DNA of 64,000 nt from Oceaniovalibus sp. ACAM 378 (GTDB lineage Bacteria; Pseudomonadota; Alphaproteobacteria; Rhodobacterales; Rhodobacteraceae): contig NZ_VSJK01000013.1 of the NCBI RefSeq assembly GCF_008085915.1, positions 62,001 to 126,000 of the forward strand, in the 5' to 3' direction. The position numbers and the translations under genes are program-made. How positions within the stretch are numbered: the first letter of the stretch is position 1; the number at the start of each line of letters is the position of its first letter. Shown here piece after piece: positions 7,920 to 16,784 of this stretch. The notes under the pieces were generated by a model. It searched no databases. It was not told the DNA's origin and saw only the letters and a list, made by a program, of their open reading frames with translations.

Positions 7920-9235
7920 CAGCTGTCCCTTTCGGAAAGATTGACGGACGCACCGCCGCCGTGGCTGTCGCCGGAGCGAACGGCATGCGCGGCGGCGGTC
8001 GCTCCGTGGTGGAGGGATTGGGAACGTTTCATCCGGGTTGCCCAGGCGGGCTGACTGGACGATGGGCTGGTCGCGCCCATGTCGGCAGCGCCGCCCTTGA
8101 TGCTCCCGCCGCTCGCCTCGATCGCGGCGCGTGCACCGCCGCGTGCGCTGTCGCGCATCGCGCCGGCCATCTTCTTCAGGGGACTTGCCGCAACACCGGC
8201 ACCGGCTCTGGCAACCCCGCCCAGCCCGCCCACCACACTGGCGGCACCGCTCTTTCCGGTCGAGCCGAGGCTATAGGCGGCAGAGGTTCCGCCTGTCATC
8301 GCCGCGCCGCCGCGCGCGCCTGCGACCACACCGCGAGCCGCGGCACCTCCCGCCATCCCCGTTCCGGCCACACCGGCGGCGGTCACGCCGGCGGCTGCCA
8401 GCCCGGTTCCGATGGCCGCACCTGCGCCGAGTTGCGGGCCGCCGGAGATCAGGCCGTTGGCGATGCCGGGACCGAAGATGCCCAAGCCCAGCAACGACAG
8501 TGCCGCCAGCACGATCGCCATGGCATCCTCGATATTGGGCTGCTCACCGCCAAAGCCTGCGGTGAACTCGGCGAAAAGCGTCGAGCCGATACCGATGATG
8601 ACGGCGAGTACGAGTATTTTGACGCCGGAGGAGACGACATTGCCGAGCACGCGTTCAGCCAGAAACGCGGTCTTGCCGAAGAGGCCGAACGGGATGAGCA
8701 CGAAGCCCGCAAGCGTCGTCAGCTTGAACTCGATCAGCGTGATGAAGAGCTGGATGGCCAGGAGGAAGAAGGCAAGCAGCACCATGGCCCAGGCGAACAT
8801 CAGCACGATGATCTGGATGAAGTTCTCGAAGAAGCTGACATAGCCCATCAGATCGGAGATGGAGTCGAGGATCGGACGTCCGGCATCGAGACCGACCTGC
8901 GCAACCCGGCCCGGGCGCAGCAGGTCGGCCGTGGTGAATCCGGTGCCAGTCGCCTGCAGGCCGAGCCCCGCGAAACTCTCGAAGACGATCCGGGCCAGGA
9001 AATTCCAGTTGGAGATGATATAGGCGAAGATGCCGATGAAGAGCGTCTTCTTGACGAGCCTCGCGAGGATGTCGTCGTCTGCACCCCAGGCCCAGAATAG
9101 CGCCGCCAAGGTCACATCGATGACGATCAACGTGGTGGCCAAAAACGCGACCTCACCGCCGAGCAAACCGAAACCACTGTCGATGTAGCGGGTGAAGACT
9201 TCCAGAAAACGATCGATGACGCCGGTGCCGCCCAT
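7919..9235 (-). CDS. trbL: TrbL/VirB6-family polytopic mating-pore protein
   Basis: From ATG 9235 (MGGTGVIDRFLEVFTRYIDS) the protein is 438 residues. The first 300 hold six or more membrane helices typical of VirB6/TrbL, including VAFLATTLIVIDVTLAALFW and WAMVLLAFFLLAIQLFITLI. The C-terminal third is a low-complexity Gly/Ala/Ser-rich tail, usual in this family. It probably forms part of the inner-membrane channel. The longer frame upstream of 9235 runs into trbK and is not used. Confidence 0.93.
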   Translation of the reverse strand: MGGTGVIDRFLEVFTRYIDSGFGLLGGEVAFLATTLIVIDVTLAALFWAWGADDDILARLVKKTLFIGIFAYIISNWNFLARIVFESFAGLGLQATGTGFTTADLLRPGRVAQVGLDAGRPILDSISDLMGYVSFFENFIQIIVLMFAWAMVLLAFFLLAIQLFITLIEFKLTTLAGFVLIPFGLFGKTAFLAERVLGNVVSSGVKILVLAVIIGIGSTLFAEFTAGFGGEQPNIEDAMAIVLAALSLLGLGIFGPGIANGLISGGPQLGAGAAIGTGLAAAGVTAAGVAGTGMAGGAAARGVVAGARGGAAMTGGTSAAYSLGSTGKSGAASVVGGLGGVARAGAGVAASPLKKMAGAMRDSARGGARAAIEASGGSIKGGAADMGATSPSSSQPAWATRMKRSQSLHHGATAAAHAVRSGDSHGGGASVNLSERDS

Positions 9236-9239
9236 GATG

Positions 9240-9509
9240 CTACTCTTCCCTCTCGGATGTCGGGTCCGATCGCAGGAAGTCGCGACGTTTCTCAGCCCAA
9301 GCGTCGAGGCAGGACGGGTCTTCGAGCGCCGCCGCACCGAGCGCCTGACAGCGTCTCAAGTCAGCCTGCCGCAGATCGGTCTGCTCAGGTGTGACAGGCG
9401 CGGGCCTGATCACGATCTCGTCGTCACGGCTGATCTCCAGCAATGCGGCGAGGAGCGCGAACAGCACGAAGACGCCTGTGCCAAGCCGTATGAGCACTGC
9501 CCGTTTCAT
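9240..9509 (-). CDS. trbK: Putative entry-exclusion protein TrbK-alt
   Basis: The 89-residue product has an N-terminal membrane helix (IRLGTGVFVLFALLAALLEI, about 8-27) and a charged periplasmic segment with two Cys (RRCQALGAAALEDPSCLDAW). Size, topology and location between trbJ and trbL fit the TrbK-alt family, proposed to keep the host from taking in a second copy of the element. Gaps to its neighbours are 2 and 4 bases. Confidence 0.85.
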   Translation of the reverse strand: MKRAVLIRLGTGVFVLFALLAALLEISRDDEIVIRPAPVTPEQTDLRQADLRRCQALGAAALEDPSCLDAWAEKRRDFLRSDPTSEREE

Positions 9510-9511
9510 CG

Positions 9512-10285
9512 TTAGCCACCGCTAGGGAACATTTGGGCATTGCCCGGCCGGTAACCGGTGCCTGGTTCGAGAAACCGGCGGCGCTGTTCTCGGGCCTGTT
9601 CCTGGGCGGCGGCACGCTGCGCGGCTTCCAGATTCTGGGCGCGTCCCTGTGCTGCGACCACCGCCGTGAGGTCGGATATCTGCTGGGTCTGAAGCGCGAG
9701 CAGTTGATTGCCCGCCTGCGTTGCCTGCAAGGCTCCGGTCGCCGACTGGCTCGCGCCGACGAGCGCTTCCATCTGGGCGCGATTGCTGTCGATATTGCCG
9801 ACAACGCCGGCCTGAACGCGCATCGCGTCCTGCAAGCCTCCAACCGTGGTTTGCCAGCGCTCCTTGGCACCGTCGATCAGGGCACGGTCGGATGCCGTCA
9901 TCGAGGCCCCGCCATAGGTGGTCTCGAAAGCACGATCGATCTGCTGAACGTCGAAGGCGATCTTCTGCGCCTCGCCCAGGAGCTGCTGGGTCCTCGCCAC
10001 CGATTGCTGCAACTGTTGCAGCGATGAGTATGGCAAGCTCGTCAGATTGCGGGCCTGATTGATCAGCATCTGCGCCTGGTTCTGCAGCGAGGTGATCTGG
10101 TTGTTGATCTGCTCCAGCGCGCGGGCGGCCTGCAAGACGTTCTGCGCATAGTTGGTCGGATCGTAGACGATCCGGCCGAACCCGAACGCCTGGGCCGGGG
10201 TTGTCAGAACCGGCGCTACCGCGAGCGGGCTGGCCAGCAGCAATGCAGCCGCAAACTGGCGCATGTGAAATCCTTTGGTGGTCAT
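9512..10285 (-). CDS. trbJ: TrbJ/VirB5-family conjugal transfer protein
   Basis: From ATG 10285, which overlaps the trbE stop as ATGA, the protein is 257 residues. It has a signal peptide (RQFAAALLLASPLAVAPV, cleavage after PAQA at about residue 33) and long coiled-coil-like helices rich in Gln and Ala (VLQAARALEQINNQITSLQN; EAQKIAFDVQQIDRAFE). VirB5/TrbJ proteins are secreted minor pilus components. A start at the second Met (10264) is also possible. The much longer frame up to 11158 is antisense-free overlap with trbE and is rejected. Confidence 0.93.
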   Translation of the reverse strand: MTTKGFHMRQFAAALLLASPLAVAPVLTTPAQAFGFGRIVYDPTNYAQNVLQAARALEQINNQITSLQNQAQMLINQARNLTSLPYSSLQQLQQSVARTQQLLGEAQKIAFDVQQIDRAFETTYGGASMTASDRALIDGAKERWQTTVGGLQDAMRVQAGVVGNIDSNRAQMEALVGASQSATGALQATQAGNQLLALQTQQISDLTAVVAAQGRAQNLEAAQRAAAQEQAREQRRRFLEPGTGYRPGNAQMFPSGG

Positions 10286-12804
10286 GGGGTCATCTCCTTC
10301 TTGGTGGGGGTGGTGGACTCGATGCCAAGGTCGAGCGCGATCTGGGCGTCTGCGTCCGACGCCGCCTCGCGAGTGTCGATATTGGCGAGATCGGGAATGA
10401 GATCGGCGGCCCATCCAACGCCGCGTTCGATGAGCCAAGCCTCGGCAAATCCTTCTCGTCCGTGTTCCGTAAGGATGCGGGCGATCGCGACCTGATCTGA
10501 TTTCGCGGATGTGGTGGTGAAGGCGAGTGCGACCTCGCCCAGACCGAGCTCGAACAGCCGGTTGCCGCGCCGCGACTGGCAATAATAGTCGCGCTTTGGC
10601 GTTGCGCGGCTGAGGATCTCGATCTGGCGGTCGTTGAGGCCAAAGCGCCGATAAATGCTGGTGATCTGCGGCTCGATCGCGCGTTCGTTCGGCAGGAACA
10701 ACCGGGTCGGACAGCTCTCGATGATTGCGGGCGCGATCGGTGAGCCGTCGATGTCTGACAGTGATTGCGTGGCGAAGACGACGCTGGCGTTCTTCTTGCG
10801 CAGGGTCTTCAACCATTCCCGCAGCTGCCCGGCGAAGCCTTCGTCGTCGAGCGCCAACCAGCCCTCGTCGATGATCAGCAGGGTTGGGGTTCCATCGAGT
10901 TGACCTTCGATCCGGTGGAACAGATAGCCAAACACGGCGGGCGCGGCCCCGGTGCCGATCAACCCTTCGGTCTCGAATGCCTGGACCCTCGCTTCGCCGA
11001 GCCGCTCGGCTTCGGCATCGAGCAGGCGACCGAAAGGGCCACCGACGCAATAGGGCTGCAACGCGCGCTTCAGATCCTGCGATTGCAGCAGTACGGAAAG
11101 TCCGGTCAACGTGCGTTCGCCGGCTGGCGCGGAGGCAAGCGATGACAGTGCCGACCAAAGATGATCCTTCACCTCCGGCGTCACGGTCACGCCTTCGCGC
11201 GCCAATATGGCTGCGATCCAGCCTGCCGCCCAGCTTCGTGTGGCCGCATCGTCGATGCGCGCCAGCGGCTGGAGCGCGACTGGCTCCGACGCGTCGTCCG
11301 ACAGCGCGCCGCCGAGATCGTGCCAGTCACCACCCATGGCGAGCGCAGCGGCGCGGATCGAACCGCCGAAGTCGAAGGCGAAGACCTGGGCGTTCGCGTA
11401 ACGGCGAAACTGCAGCGCCATCAATGCCAGCAAGACTGATTTGCCCGCACCAGTCGGGCCAACCACCAAGGTGTGGCCGACATCGCCGACATGAAGAGAA
11501 AACCGGAACGGGGTCGCGCCTTCGGTCTGGCCGAAGAACAGCGGCGGTGCTGCAAAATGCCCGTCTCGTTCCGGCCCCGCCCAGACCGCCGAGAGCGGGA
11601 TCATATGGGCGAGATTGAGTGTTGAGATCGGCGGCTGCCGGACATTGGAATAGACATGGCCCGGCAGAGAACCGAGCCAAGCCTCGACCGCATTCACAGT
11701 CTCGGCGATGCAGGTGAAGTCGCGGCCCTGGATCACCTTCTCGACGAGGCGCAGCTTTTCGTCGGCGCTGCGAGAATCCGCGTCCCAGACCGTCACTGTT
11801 GCGGTAACATAGGCTTCCCCAATCAGGTCGGAACCGAGCTCTTGCAGCGCCGCATCGGCATCCATCGCCTTGTTATGCGCATCGGTATCCAGAAGCGCCG
11901 AGGCTTCGTTGGTCATGATCTCCTTGAGGATGGCGCCAATCGACTTACGCTTGGCGAACCATTGGCGGCGAATCTTGGCGAGGAGCCGTGTTGCATCGTT
12001 TTTGTCGAGCATCATCGCCCGCGTCGACCAGCGATAGGGAAAGGCGAGCCGGTTGAGATCGTCGAGAATGCCGGGCGTGGTGGCGCTCGGGAATCCGGTG
12101 ATTGTGAGCACCCGCAGATGCGCATCTCCCAGCATCGGCTCGAGACCTGCGGTGAGAGGCTGGTCGGCGAGCAATGCGTCGAGATGCATCGGCACTTCGG
12201 GTACGCGGACCCGCTGCACTTTGGTGGAAATGGATGAATGTAGATAGGTCAGCGTCTCGGCATCATCGAGCCAGGCGCATTCGGGCATGAAGCCTTCGAT
12301 GAGTTGCAGCACGCGGTTGGTGCGGTCGACAAAGCCCGCCAGGGTCTCGCGGGCATCGACACCAGCCACTCTTTCTCGGCCCTCATAGAGAAACCGTTCG
12401 GCGCGCGCTGCCTCTTCGGCGGGCGGCAGGAACAGCAGCGTCAGGAAATAGCGGGATTCAAAATGAACGCCTTCCTCTTCGAACTGCGCTTTGCGTTCGG
12501 TATCGACCAGGGCCGAGGCGGCGTCGGGAAAGCGGCTTTCGGGATAAGAGCTGGCAGGTACGCGCTGCGCCTCGACGAACACCGCCCAGCCAGAACCCAA
12601 TCGGCGCAATGCATTGTTGATACGTCCTGCGACCGCGACCAGTTCCGCAGGTACGGCGCTATCGAGATCGGGACCGCGAAACCGTGCCGCGCGCTGGAAC
12701 GAACCGTCTTTGTTGAGAACCACGCCATCGCCGACAAGCGCGGCCCAAGGCAGAAAGTCTGAAAGGTGGTTCGAGGTGCGGCGATATTCGGCGAGGTTCA
12801 TCAT
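10282..12804 (-). CDS. trbE: TrbE/VirB4-family conjugal transfer ATPase
   Basis: The 840-residue protein has the VirB4 layout: an N-terminal CagE/TrbE domain and a C-terminal RecA-like ATPase with Walker A GPTGAGKS at 449-456 and Walker B LLIIDEGWLAL at about 650-660, followed by KKNASVVFATQSLSDI (sensor region). VirB4 ATPases energise pilus assembly and substrate transfer at the inner membrane. It starts 3 bases after trbD ends and overlaps trbJ. Confidence 0.97.
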   Translation of the reverse strand: MMNLAEYRRTSNHLSDFLPWAALVGDGVVLNKDGSFQRAARFRGPDLDSAVPAELVAVAGRINNALRRLGSGWAVFVEAQRVPASSYPESRFPDAASALVDTERKAQFEEEGVHFESRYFLTLLFLPPAEEAARAERFLYEGRERVAGVDARETLAGFVDRTNRVLQLIEGFMPECAWLDDAETLTYLHSSISTKVQRVRVPEVPMHLDALLADQPLTAGLEPMLGDAHLRVLTITGFPSATTPGILDDLNRLAFPYRWSTRAMMLDKNDATRLLAKIRRQWFAKRKSIGAILKEIMTNEASALLDTDAHNKAMDADAALQELGSDLIGEAYVTATVTVWDADSRSADEKLRLVEKVIQGRDFTCIAETVNAVEAWLGSLPGHVYSNVRQPPISTLNLAHMIPLSAVWAGPERDGHFAAPPLFFGQTEGATPFRFSLHVGDVGHTLVVGPTGAGKSVLLALMALQFRRYANAQVFAFDFGGSIRAAALAMGGDWHDLGGALSDDASEPVALQPLARIDDAATRSWAAGWIAAILAREGVTVTPEVKDHLWSALSSLASAPAGERTLTGLSVLLQSQDLKRALQPYCVGGPFGRLLDAEAERLGEARVQAFETEGLIGTGAAPAVFGYLFHRIEGQLDGTPTLLIIDEGWLALDDEGFAGQLREWLKTLRKKNASVVFATQSLSDIDGSPIAPAIIESCPTRLFLPNERAIEPQITSIYRRFGLNDRQIEILSRATPKRDYYCQSRRGNRLFELGLGEVALAFTTTSAKSDQVAIARILTEHGREGFAEAWLIERGVGWAADLIPDLANIDTREAASDADAQIALDLGIESTTPTKKEMTP

Positions 12805-12807
12805 CGA

Positions 12808-13077
12808 TCACACCCCAAGATGGCCGGGGATGCGCACATGGCGGCGCACGACATCGACGAAAAGCGGATCGCGCTTCGCTGCCCAGACCGCCGCGAAATG
12901 CCCGATAGCCCAGATCAAAATGCCGACCAGCCAGAGACGCAGGCCGAGCCCGACGGCCGCGGCCAGTGTGCCGTTCAGAAGGGCGATGGAGCGCGGCGCG
13001 CCGCCCAAGAGGATCGGCTCGGTCAGGGCGCGATGCACCGGGATCACGAAGCCGGGGATGGGATCGGCATGGTCCAT
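12808..13077 (-). CDS. trbD: TrbD/VirB3-family conjugal transfer protein
   Basis: From ATG 13077 the protein is 89 residues: PIPGFVIPVHRALTEPILLGG, the conserved opening of VirB3/TrbD, then a hydrophobic hairpin (LNGTLAAAVGLGLRLWLVGI and LIWAIGHFAAVWAA) and a polar tail. It is an inner-membrane partner of TrbE. The start overlaps the trbC stop in an ATGA junction. Confidence 0.93.
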   Translation of the reverse strand: MDHADPIPGFVIPVHRALTEPILLGGAPRSIALLNGTLAAAVGLGLRLWLVGILIWAIGHFAAVWAAKRDPLFVDVVRRHVRIPGHLGV

Positions 13078-13412
13078 CAGATCACCGCCCCGCCGCCGAA
13101 GGAGAAGAAGGACAGGAAGAAGCTGGAGGCCGCAAAGGCGATCGAGAGACCGAACACGATCTGGATCAGCCGCCGGGCACCGCCCGACGTGTCGCCGAAG
13201 GCGAGTGTCAGGCCGGTGATGATGATGATCATCACGGCGATGATCTTGGCAACCGGGCCTTCGATGGACTCGAGGATCGATTGCAACGGCGCTTCCCACG
13301 GCATGGATGATCCGGCAGCGTGGGCTGTCGAGGCCATCGTGAGAGACACGAACGTGGCGATACAGATCGTGTCGACCCGTCGGCGGAAGGGGTGAGCGTC
13401 GTTGAGCATCAT
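13077..13412 (-). CDS. trbC: TrbC/VirB2-family pilin
   Basis: From ATG 13412 the protein is 111 residues. It has a long cleavable leader (IATFVSLTMASTAHA, cleavage near residue 34) and two hydrophobic helices (KIIAVMIIIITGLTLAFGD; IVFGLSIAFAASSFFLSFFS), as in TrbC/VirB2 pilins. TrbC of RP4 is cyclised by the TraF peptidase; a TraF-type S26 protease is encoded at 21933-22478, so similar maturation is likely. The start overlaps the trbB stop. Confidence 0.93.
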   Translation of the reverse strand: MMLNDAHPFRRRVDTICIATFVSLTMASTAHAAGSSMPWEAPLQSILESIEGPVAKIIAVMIIIITGLTLAFGDTSGGARRLIQIVFGLSIAFAASSFFLSFFSFGGGAVI

Positions 13413-14383
13413 ATCGATCCTTGTGCTGTTGTGGATGTGAGGCGGTAGTCGCCGTCGGCGCCGAGACCCTCGACGCGGGCGAGTTCGGAGAGGCGTCGGG
13501 CGGAGCCGCGGCCCGACAGGACGGCGACCAGATCGATGGTTTCGGCAATCAGTGCGCGAGGGACGGTGACGACGGCTTCCTGTATGAGTTGCTCCATGCG
13601 CCGCAGCGCCCCCAGCGCGGTCCCGGCATGGATGGTGCCGATGCCGCCGGGGTGGCCTGTGCCCCATGCCTTCAGCAGATCAAGCGCCTCGGACCCGCGC
13701 ACTTCGCCGATCGGGATACGGTCAGGCCGCAGGCGCAGCGAGGACCGCACGAGGTCGGAGAGTGAGGCGACATTATCCTTGGTGCGCAGCGCCACGAGAT
13801 TCGGTGCGGCGCATTGCAATTCGCGCGTGTCCTCGATCAACACGACCCGGTCATCGGTCTTGGCGACTTCGGCCAGCAATGCGTTGGTGAGCGTGGTCTT
13901 ACCCGTAGACGTCCCACCTGCCACCAGAATGTTGTGACGCTCGGCGACGGAAGTGCGCAAAGTCGCGGCCTGCGCGCCGGACATGATCTTGGTTGCCACG
14001 TAGTCATCGAGTGTGAAGACGGCGACAGCGGGTTTGCGGATGGCGAAAGTCGGTGCTGTTACGACCGGTGGCAAAAGCCCTTCGAACCGTTCTCCCGTCT
14101 CGGGAAGCTCGGCAGAAACGCGCGGGCTCCCGGCGTGAACCTCGGCACCGACATGGTGGGCAACCAGTCGTATGATCCGTTCGCCATCGGCAGCGGAGAG
14201 GCAGTCATCGGTGGCGCAAAGACCTTCGGATAGGCGGTCGATCCAGAGCCGCCCATCGGGGTTGAGCATGACTTCGACGATTTGCGCATCGTCGAGATAT
14301 CCGGCGATCGCGGGGCCGAGGGCTGTTCGCAACATGCGGCTGCCGCGTGAAATCGCCTCTGATTGTTGGAATAACATCGTCAT
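13409..14383 (-). CDS. trbB: TrbB/VirB11-family conjugal transfer ATPase
   Basis: The protein is about 324 residues from ATG 14383 ([14 protein letters not shown]); in-frame ATGs at 14410 and 14428 could add up to 15 residues and no ribosome site clearly decides. It carries the VirB11 signature: [20 protein letters not shown], Walker [11 protein letters not shown], the Asp box [12 protein letters not shown] and the His/Arg box [16 protein letters not shown]. VirB11 hexamers at the inner membrane drive pilus biogenesis and transfer. This is the first gene of the trb operon. Confidence 0.95.
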   Translation of the reverse strand: MTMLFQQSEAISRGSRMLRTALGPAIAGYLDDAQIVEVMLNPDGRLWIDRLSEGLCATDDCLSAADGERIIRLVAHHVGAEVHAGSPRVSAELPETGERFEGLLPPVVTAPTFAIRKPAVAVFTLDDYVATKIMSGAQAATLRTSVAERHNILVAGGTSTGKTTLTNALLAEVAKTDDRVVLIEDTRELQCAAPNLVALRTKDNVASLSDLVRSSLRLRPDRIPIGEVRGSEALDLLKAWGTGHPGGIGTIHAGTALGALRRMEQLIQEAVVTVPRALIAETIDLVAVLSGRGSARRLSELARVEGLGADGDYRLTSTTAQGSI

Positions 14384-14711
14384 GCTCGTCCCCGTGTGGT
14401 GGGACGTCATATGTCGGTCCCGGCTCAAGGACGATTAAAAGAACCGGAATTTGGGGCAGCGCAACAGCGTCAAGGGCGTAGTAGTGCGCAGGCGTGGAAA
14501 GACAGGGAAACGGCGGGGTTGCTCAAGAGATTGAGTGAACGACTTCGATAAAATGGTATACGAAACTGTTAGCAGTCGTTCGTGACGATTGCGGCGAACG
14601 TCTGGAGCGACCGCTCTGTGCCGGGTGCCATCGCGGATCCGAATGACCGCGTCTCGGACATTGCAGGGACACCGATCCTTCATCATGCAAGCTATGGAGA
14701 GGCCGACATAC

Positions 14712-15146
14712 TCACGTGAGGGGCGGTGCGCGCCGTTCGACGATCTTGCGCTTCACCAGTGATGTGCTGGTCGAAGCCTTCTCGGAAATCTTTTCCAGGA
14801 TCTTGTCGATCTCTTCCATGGAGCGGACGTGCAGCGTGGCAACGAAGCAGTCGTCGCCCGTAACCTTGCTGCATTCGATGATCTGAGGCGTTTCGATGAT
14901 GAGGCGTTCCACCGGCTGGACCTTGCCCGGCATCGGTCTGATGCGAACCACTGCCTCTAGGGCATATCCTAAGGCTTTGGGATCGAGATCGACGGTGAAG
15001 CATTTAATGATACCGATCTGTTCGAGCCGCCGTATCCGTTCGGCAATGCTGGGCGAACTCAGGCCGATCTCACTTGCCAGATCTTTCAATGAGGTCCGGG
15101 CGTCGGCGGTGAGGCAGGCAATGATTCCACGGTCTTTCTGATCCAT
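14712..15146 (-). CDS. Lrp/AsnC-family transcriptional regulator
   Basis: The 144-residue protein has the Lrp N-terminal HTH (MDQKDRGIIACLTADARTSL; IGLSSPSIAERIRRLEQIGI) and the RAM ligand-binding domain (VVRIRPMPGKVQPVERLIIE; ECSKVTGDDCFVATLHVRS). It is divergent from the EamA transporter gene at 15279 with 132 bases between. Lrp regulators next to DMT transporters usually respond to an amino acid and control its export. The pair is inserted between copG and trbB, which are adjacent in comparable ICEs. Confidence 0.92.
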   Translation of the reverse strand: MDQKDRGIIACLTADARTSLKDLASEIGLSSPSIAERIRRLEQIGIIKCFTVDLDPKALGYALEAVVRIRPMPGKVQPVERLIIETPQIIECSKVTGDDCFVATLHVRSMEEIDKILEKISEKASTSTSLVKRKIVERRAPPLT

Positions 15147-15278
15147 GCATTATTTCCTTAGTCAACTTTTCCTTTTTGCCTGCGGAAGTTTAGCCCATTC
15201 AGCAAAAAGCCTTTCCAGAAGCATATATCAGGCTATCCAACGCGGCTAGACTACCTTGTCCAGAAAGTAGGAGGCTCT

Positions 15279-16223
15279 ATGACGACCCAGACGCGTGGCA
15301 TCGCCGAGATGACCGTTGCAATGATCATCTCGGGCACCATCGGATGATTTGTGCTGGCTTCGGGACGTCCGGCATTGGACGTTGTTTTCTGGCGCTGCGT
15401 CTTCGCTGCCGGGGCTCTCGTGGCCTACTGCTATTTTACCGGAGCTTTCCGAGCGAAGGTTACGCGCCGGCAGCTTGCCATTGCGGTGCTTGGAGGCGTC
15501 GCCATCGTCTTGAACTGGCTGTTGCTATTCGTTTCCTATCGCTACGCTTCCGTCTCGATCTCGACAGCGATCTACAATGTCCAGCCCTTCATATTACTTG
15601 GTTTCGGGGTTTTCCTGTTTGACGAGCGGTTTACCTTCGCCAAGCTCAGCTGGCTCGGGCTGGCTTTCGCTGGACTGCTGTTGATCCTGCTCGAAAAGCC
15701 GACGGCCGATTACGTCCGGGGGAGCTACGCTTGGGGTGTGCTCTTCGTTCTCACCGCAGCTACCGGATGGGCCATAGCCGCTGCCACTACGAAGTATCTG
15801 ACGGGAATGCCTCCTCAGTTGATCGCATTGATCCATGTCCTGACAGGCGTCGTCATCCTGCTGCCATTCGCCGACTTGGTCGATCTGCCGTCCGGGGGGC
15901 GGGCTTGGACGTTACTGGCGATCGTAGGGCTAGTCCACACCGGATTTATGTATGCGCTGATGTATAGCGCGGTGCAGCGCCTGCCCACACATCTTCAAGG
16001 CACGCTGACATTCATCAACCCCGTCGTCGCGATTCTCACAGATGTCCTCGCGCTTGGCCATTTCCTCCACTGGACGCAGCTTCTGGGCATTGGAATCATC
16101 CTTATCTCTGCCGCAGGCACGACGGTTCTTCCGCGCCTGATTGTCACGCGTGCGGCGCAAAGCGTAGCCGCTGCCGAGGGCGACCGAAGCAATATCAGTA
16201 ACGCAGATCGTGCTGACCGGTAG
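15279..16223 (+). pseudogene. EamA-family (DMT) transporter gene with an in-frame TGA at codon 23
   Basis: A strong Shine-Dalgarno (GTAGGAGG) precedes ATG 15279, and the frame reads MTTQTRGIAEM, VAMIISGTIG, then TGA at 15345-15347, then FVLASGRPALDVVFWRC and eight more helices to 16223. Relatives have an aromatic residue, often Trp (TGG), where the TGA lies, so this looks like a nonsense mutation in the first helix. A GTG at 15351 could restart translation, giving 290 residues with a truncated first helix. Unmutated it would be a ten-helix drug/metabolite exporter. A sequencing error is possible. Confidence 0.8.
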
Positions 16224-16348
16224 TACTCAATGTGTCGCATCGAAAGCCGTCGTTCGTCCAACATGCTGTAATCGCAGCAACGTCCCGCATCGCGACAAGG
16301 AAGTTCAACTCGGCCAATGACTACATTGGCGGCTCTTTTTGATGACGA

Positions 16349-16774
16349 TCAGAGTTGCCGTTGGTCAATATCCTCCGAAATCTCCTGCCTCAGTTTCGGT
16401 CCTTGCGCCATTCGTCGCCCGAGGGCGGCAACGAATGCATCATAGCGGCTTCCCGCTTGGGCTTTGGCCGCAGCTTGTAGGGGCTCCGGTAGAGGCGGTG
16501 TCGTCGTCAACCAGAACCGGATGAATACCGCCAGCGTCTCGACCGAGATACCGGTGTCGCGTTCCATGCGGGCAATACGGCGGTCGATTTGGTCGAGCCG
16601 CTTTGTGGTTGCCGCTTCCTGCCGTTCCGCCGCATCGGGCGAGAGAAACGATGCAATGGCGGCTTCGGCGACGAGGGATCGAGAGTGATCGCGCCGCGCC
16701 GCATAGTCGGTGAGCGCCGCCATGATGTCAGGATCGAGATAGACGGAAAGGCGTTGCTTCTTGCGTTGTTTCAT
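16349..16774 (-). CDS. CopG-like ribbon-helix-helix protein
   Basis: From ATG 16774 the protein is 141 residues. The N-terminus (KQRLSVYLDPDIMAALTDYA, then SRSLVAEAAIASFL) is a ribbon-helix-helix DNA-binding module; the rest is helical (RLDQIDRRIARMERDTGISV). It follows traG by 10 bases. In related ICEs a CopG gene always lies between traG and trbB and is thought to repress transfer genes or act as a relaxosome accessory; neither role is shown here. Confidence 0.85.
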   Translation of the reverse strand: MKQRKKQRLSVYLDPDIMAALTDYAARRDHSRSLVAEAAIASFLSPDAAERQEAATTKRLDQIDRRIARMERDTGISVETLAVFIRFWLTTTPPLPEPLQAAAKAQAGSRYDAFVAALGRRMAQGPKLRQEISEDIDQRQL

Positions 16775-16784
16775 CGCCAGGTCC

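Noticed and set aside
10286-11158. Extension of the trbJ frame far upstream
   Set aside because: It lies within trbE in another frame and is Arg-rich noise; the signal peptide begins only at ATG 10285.
14435-14686. 83-codon minus-strand frame between trbB and the Lrp gene
   Set aside because: The composition is basic and irregular, with no family similarity, no ribosome site and no conserved start.
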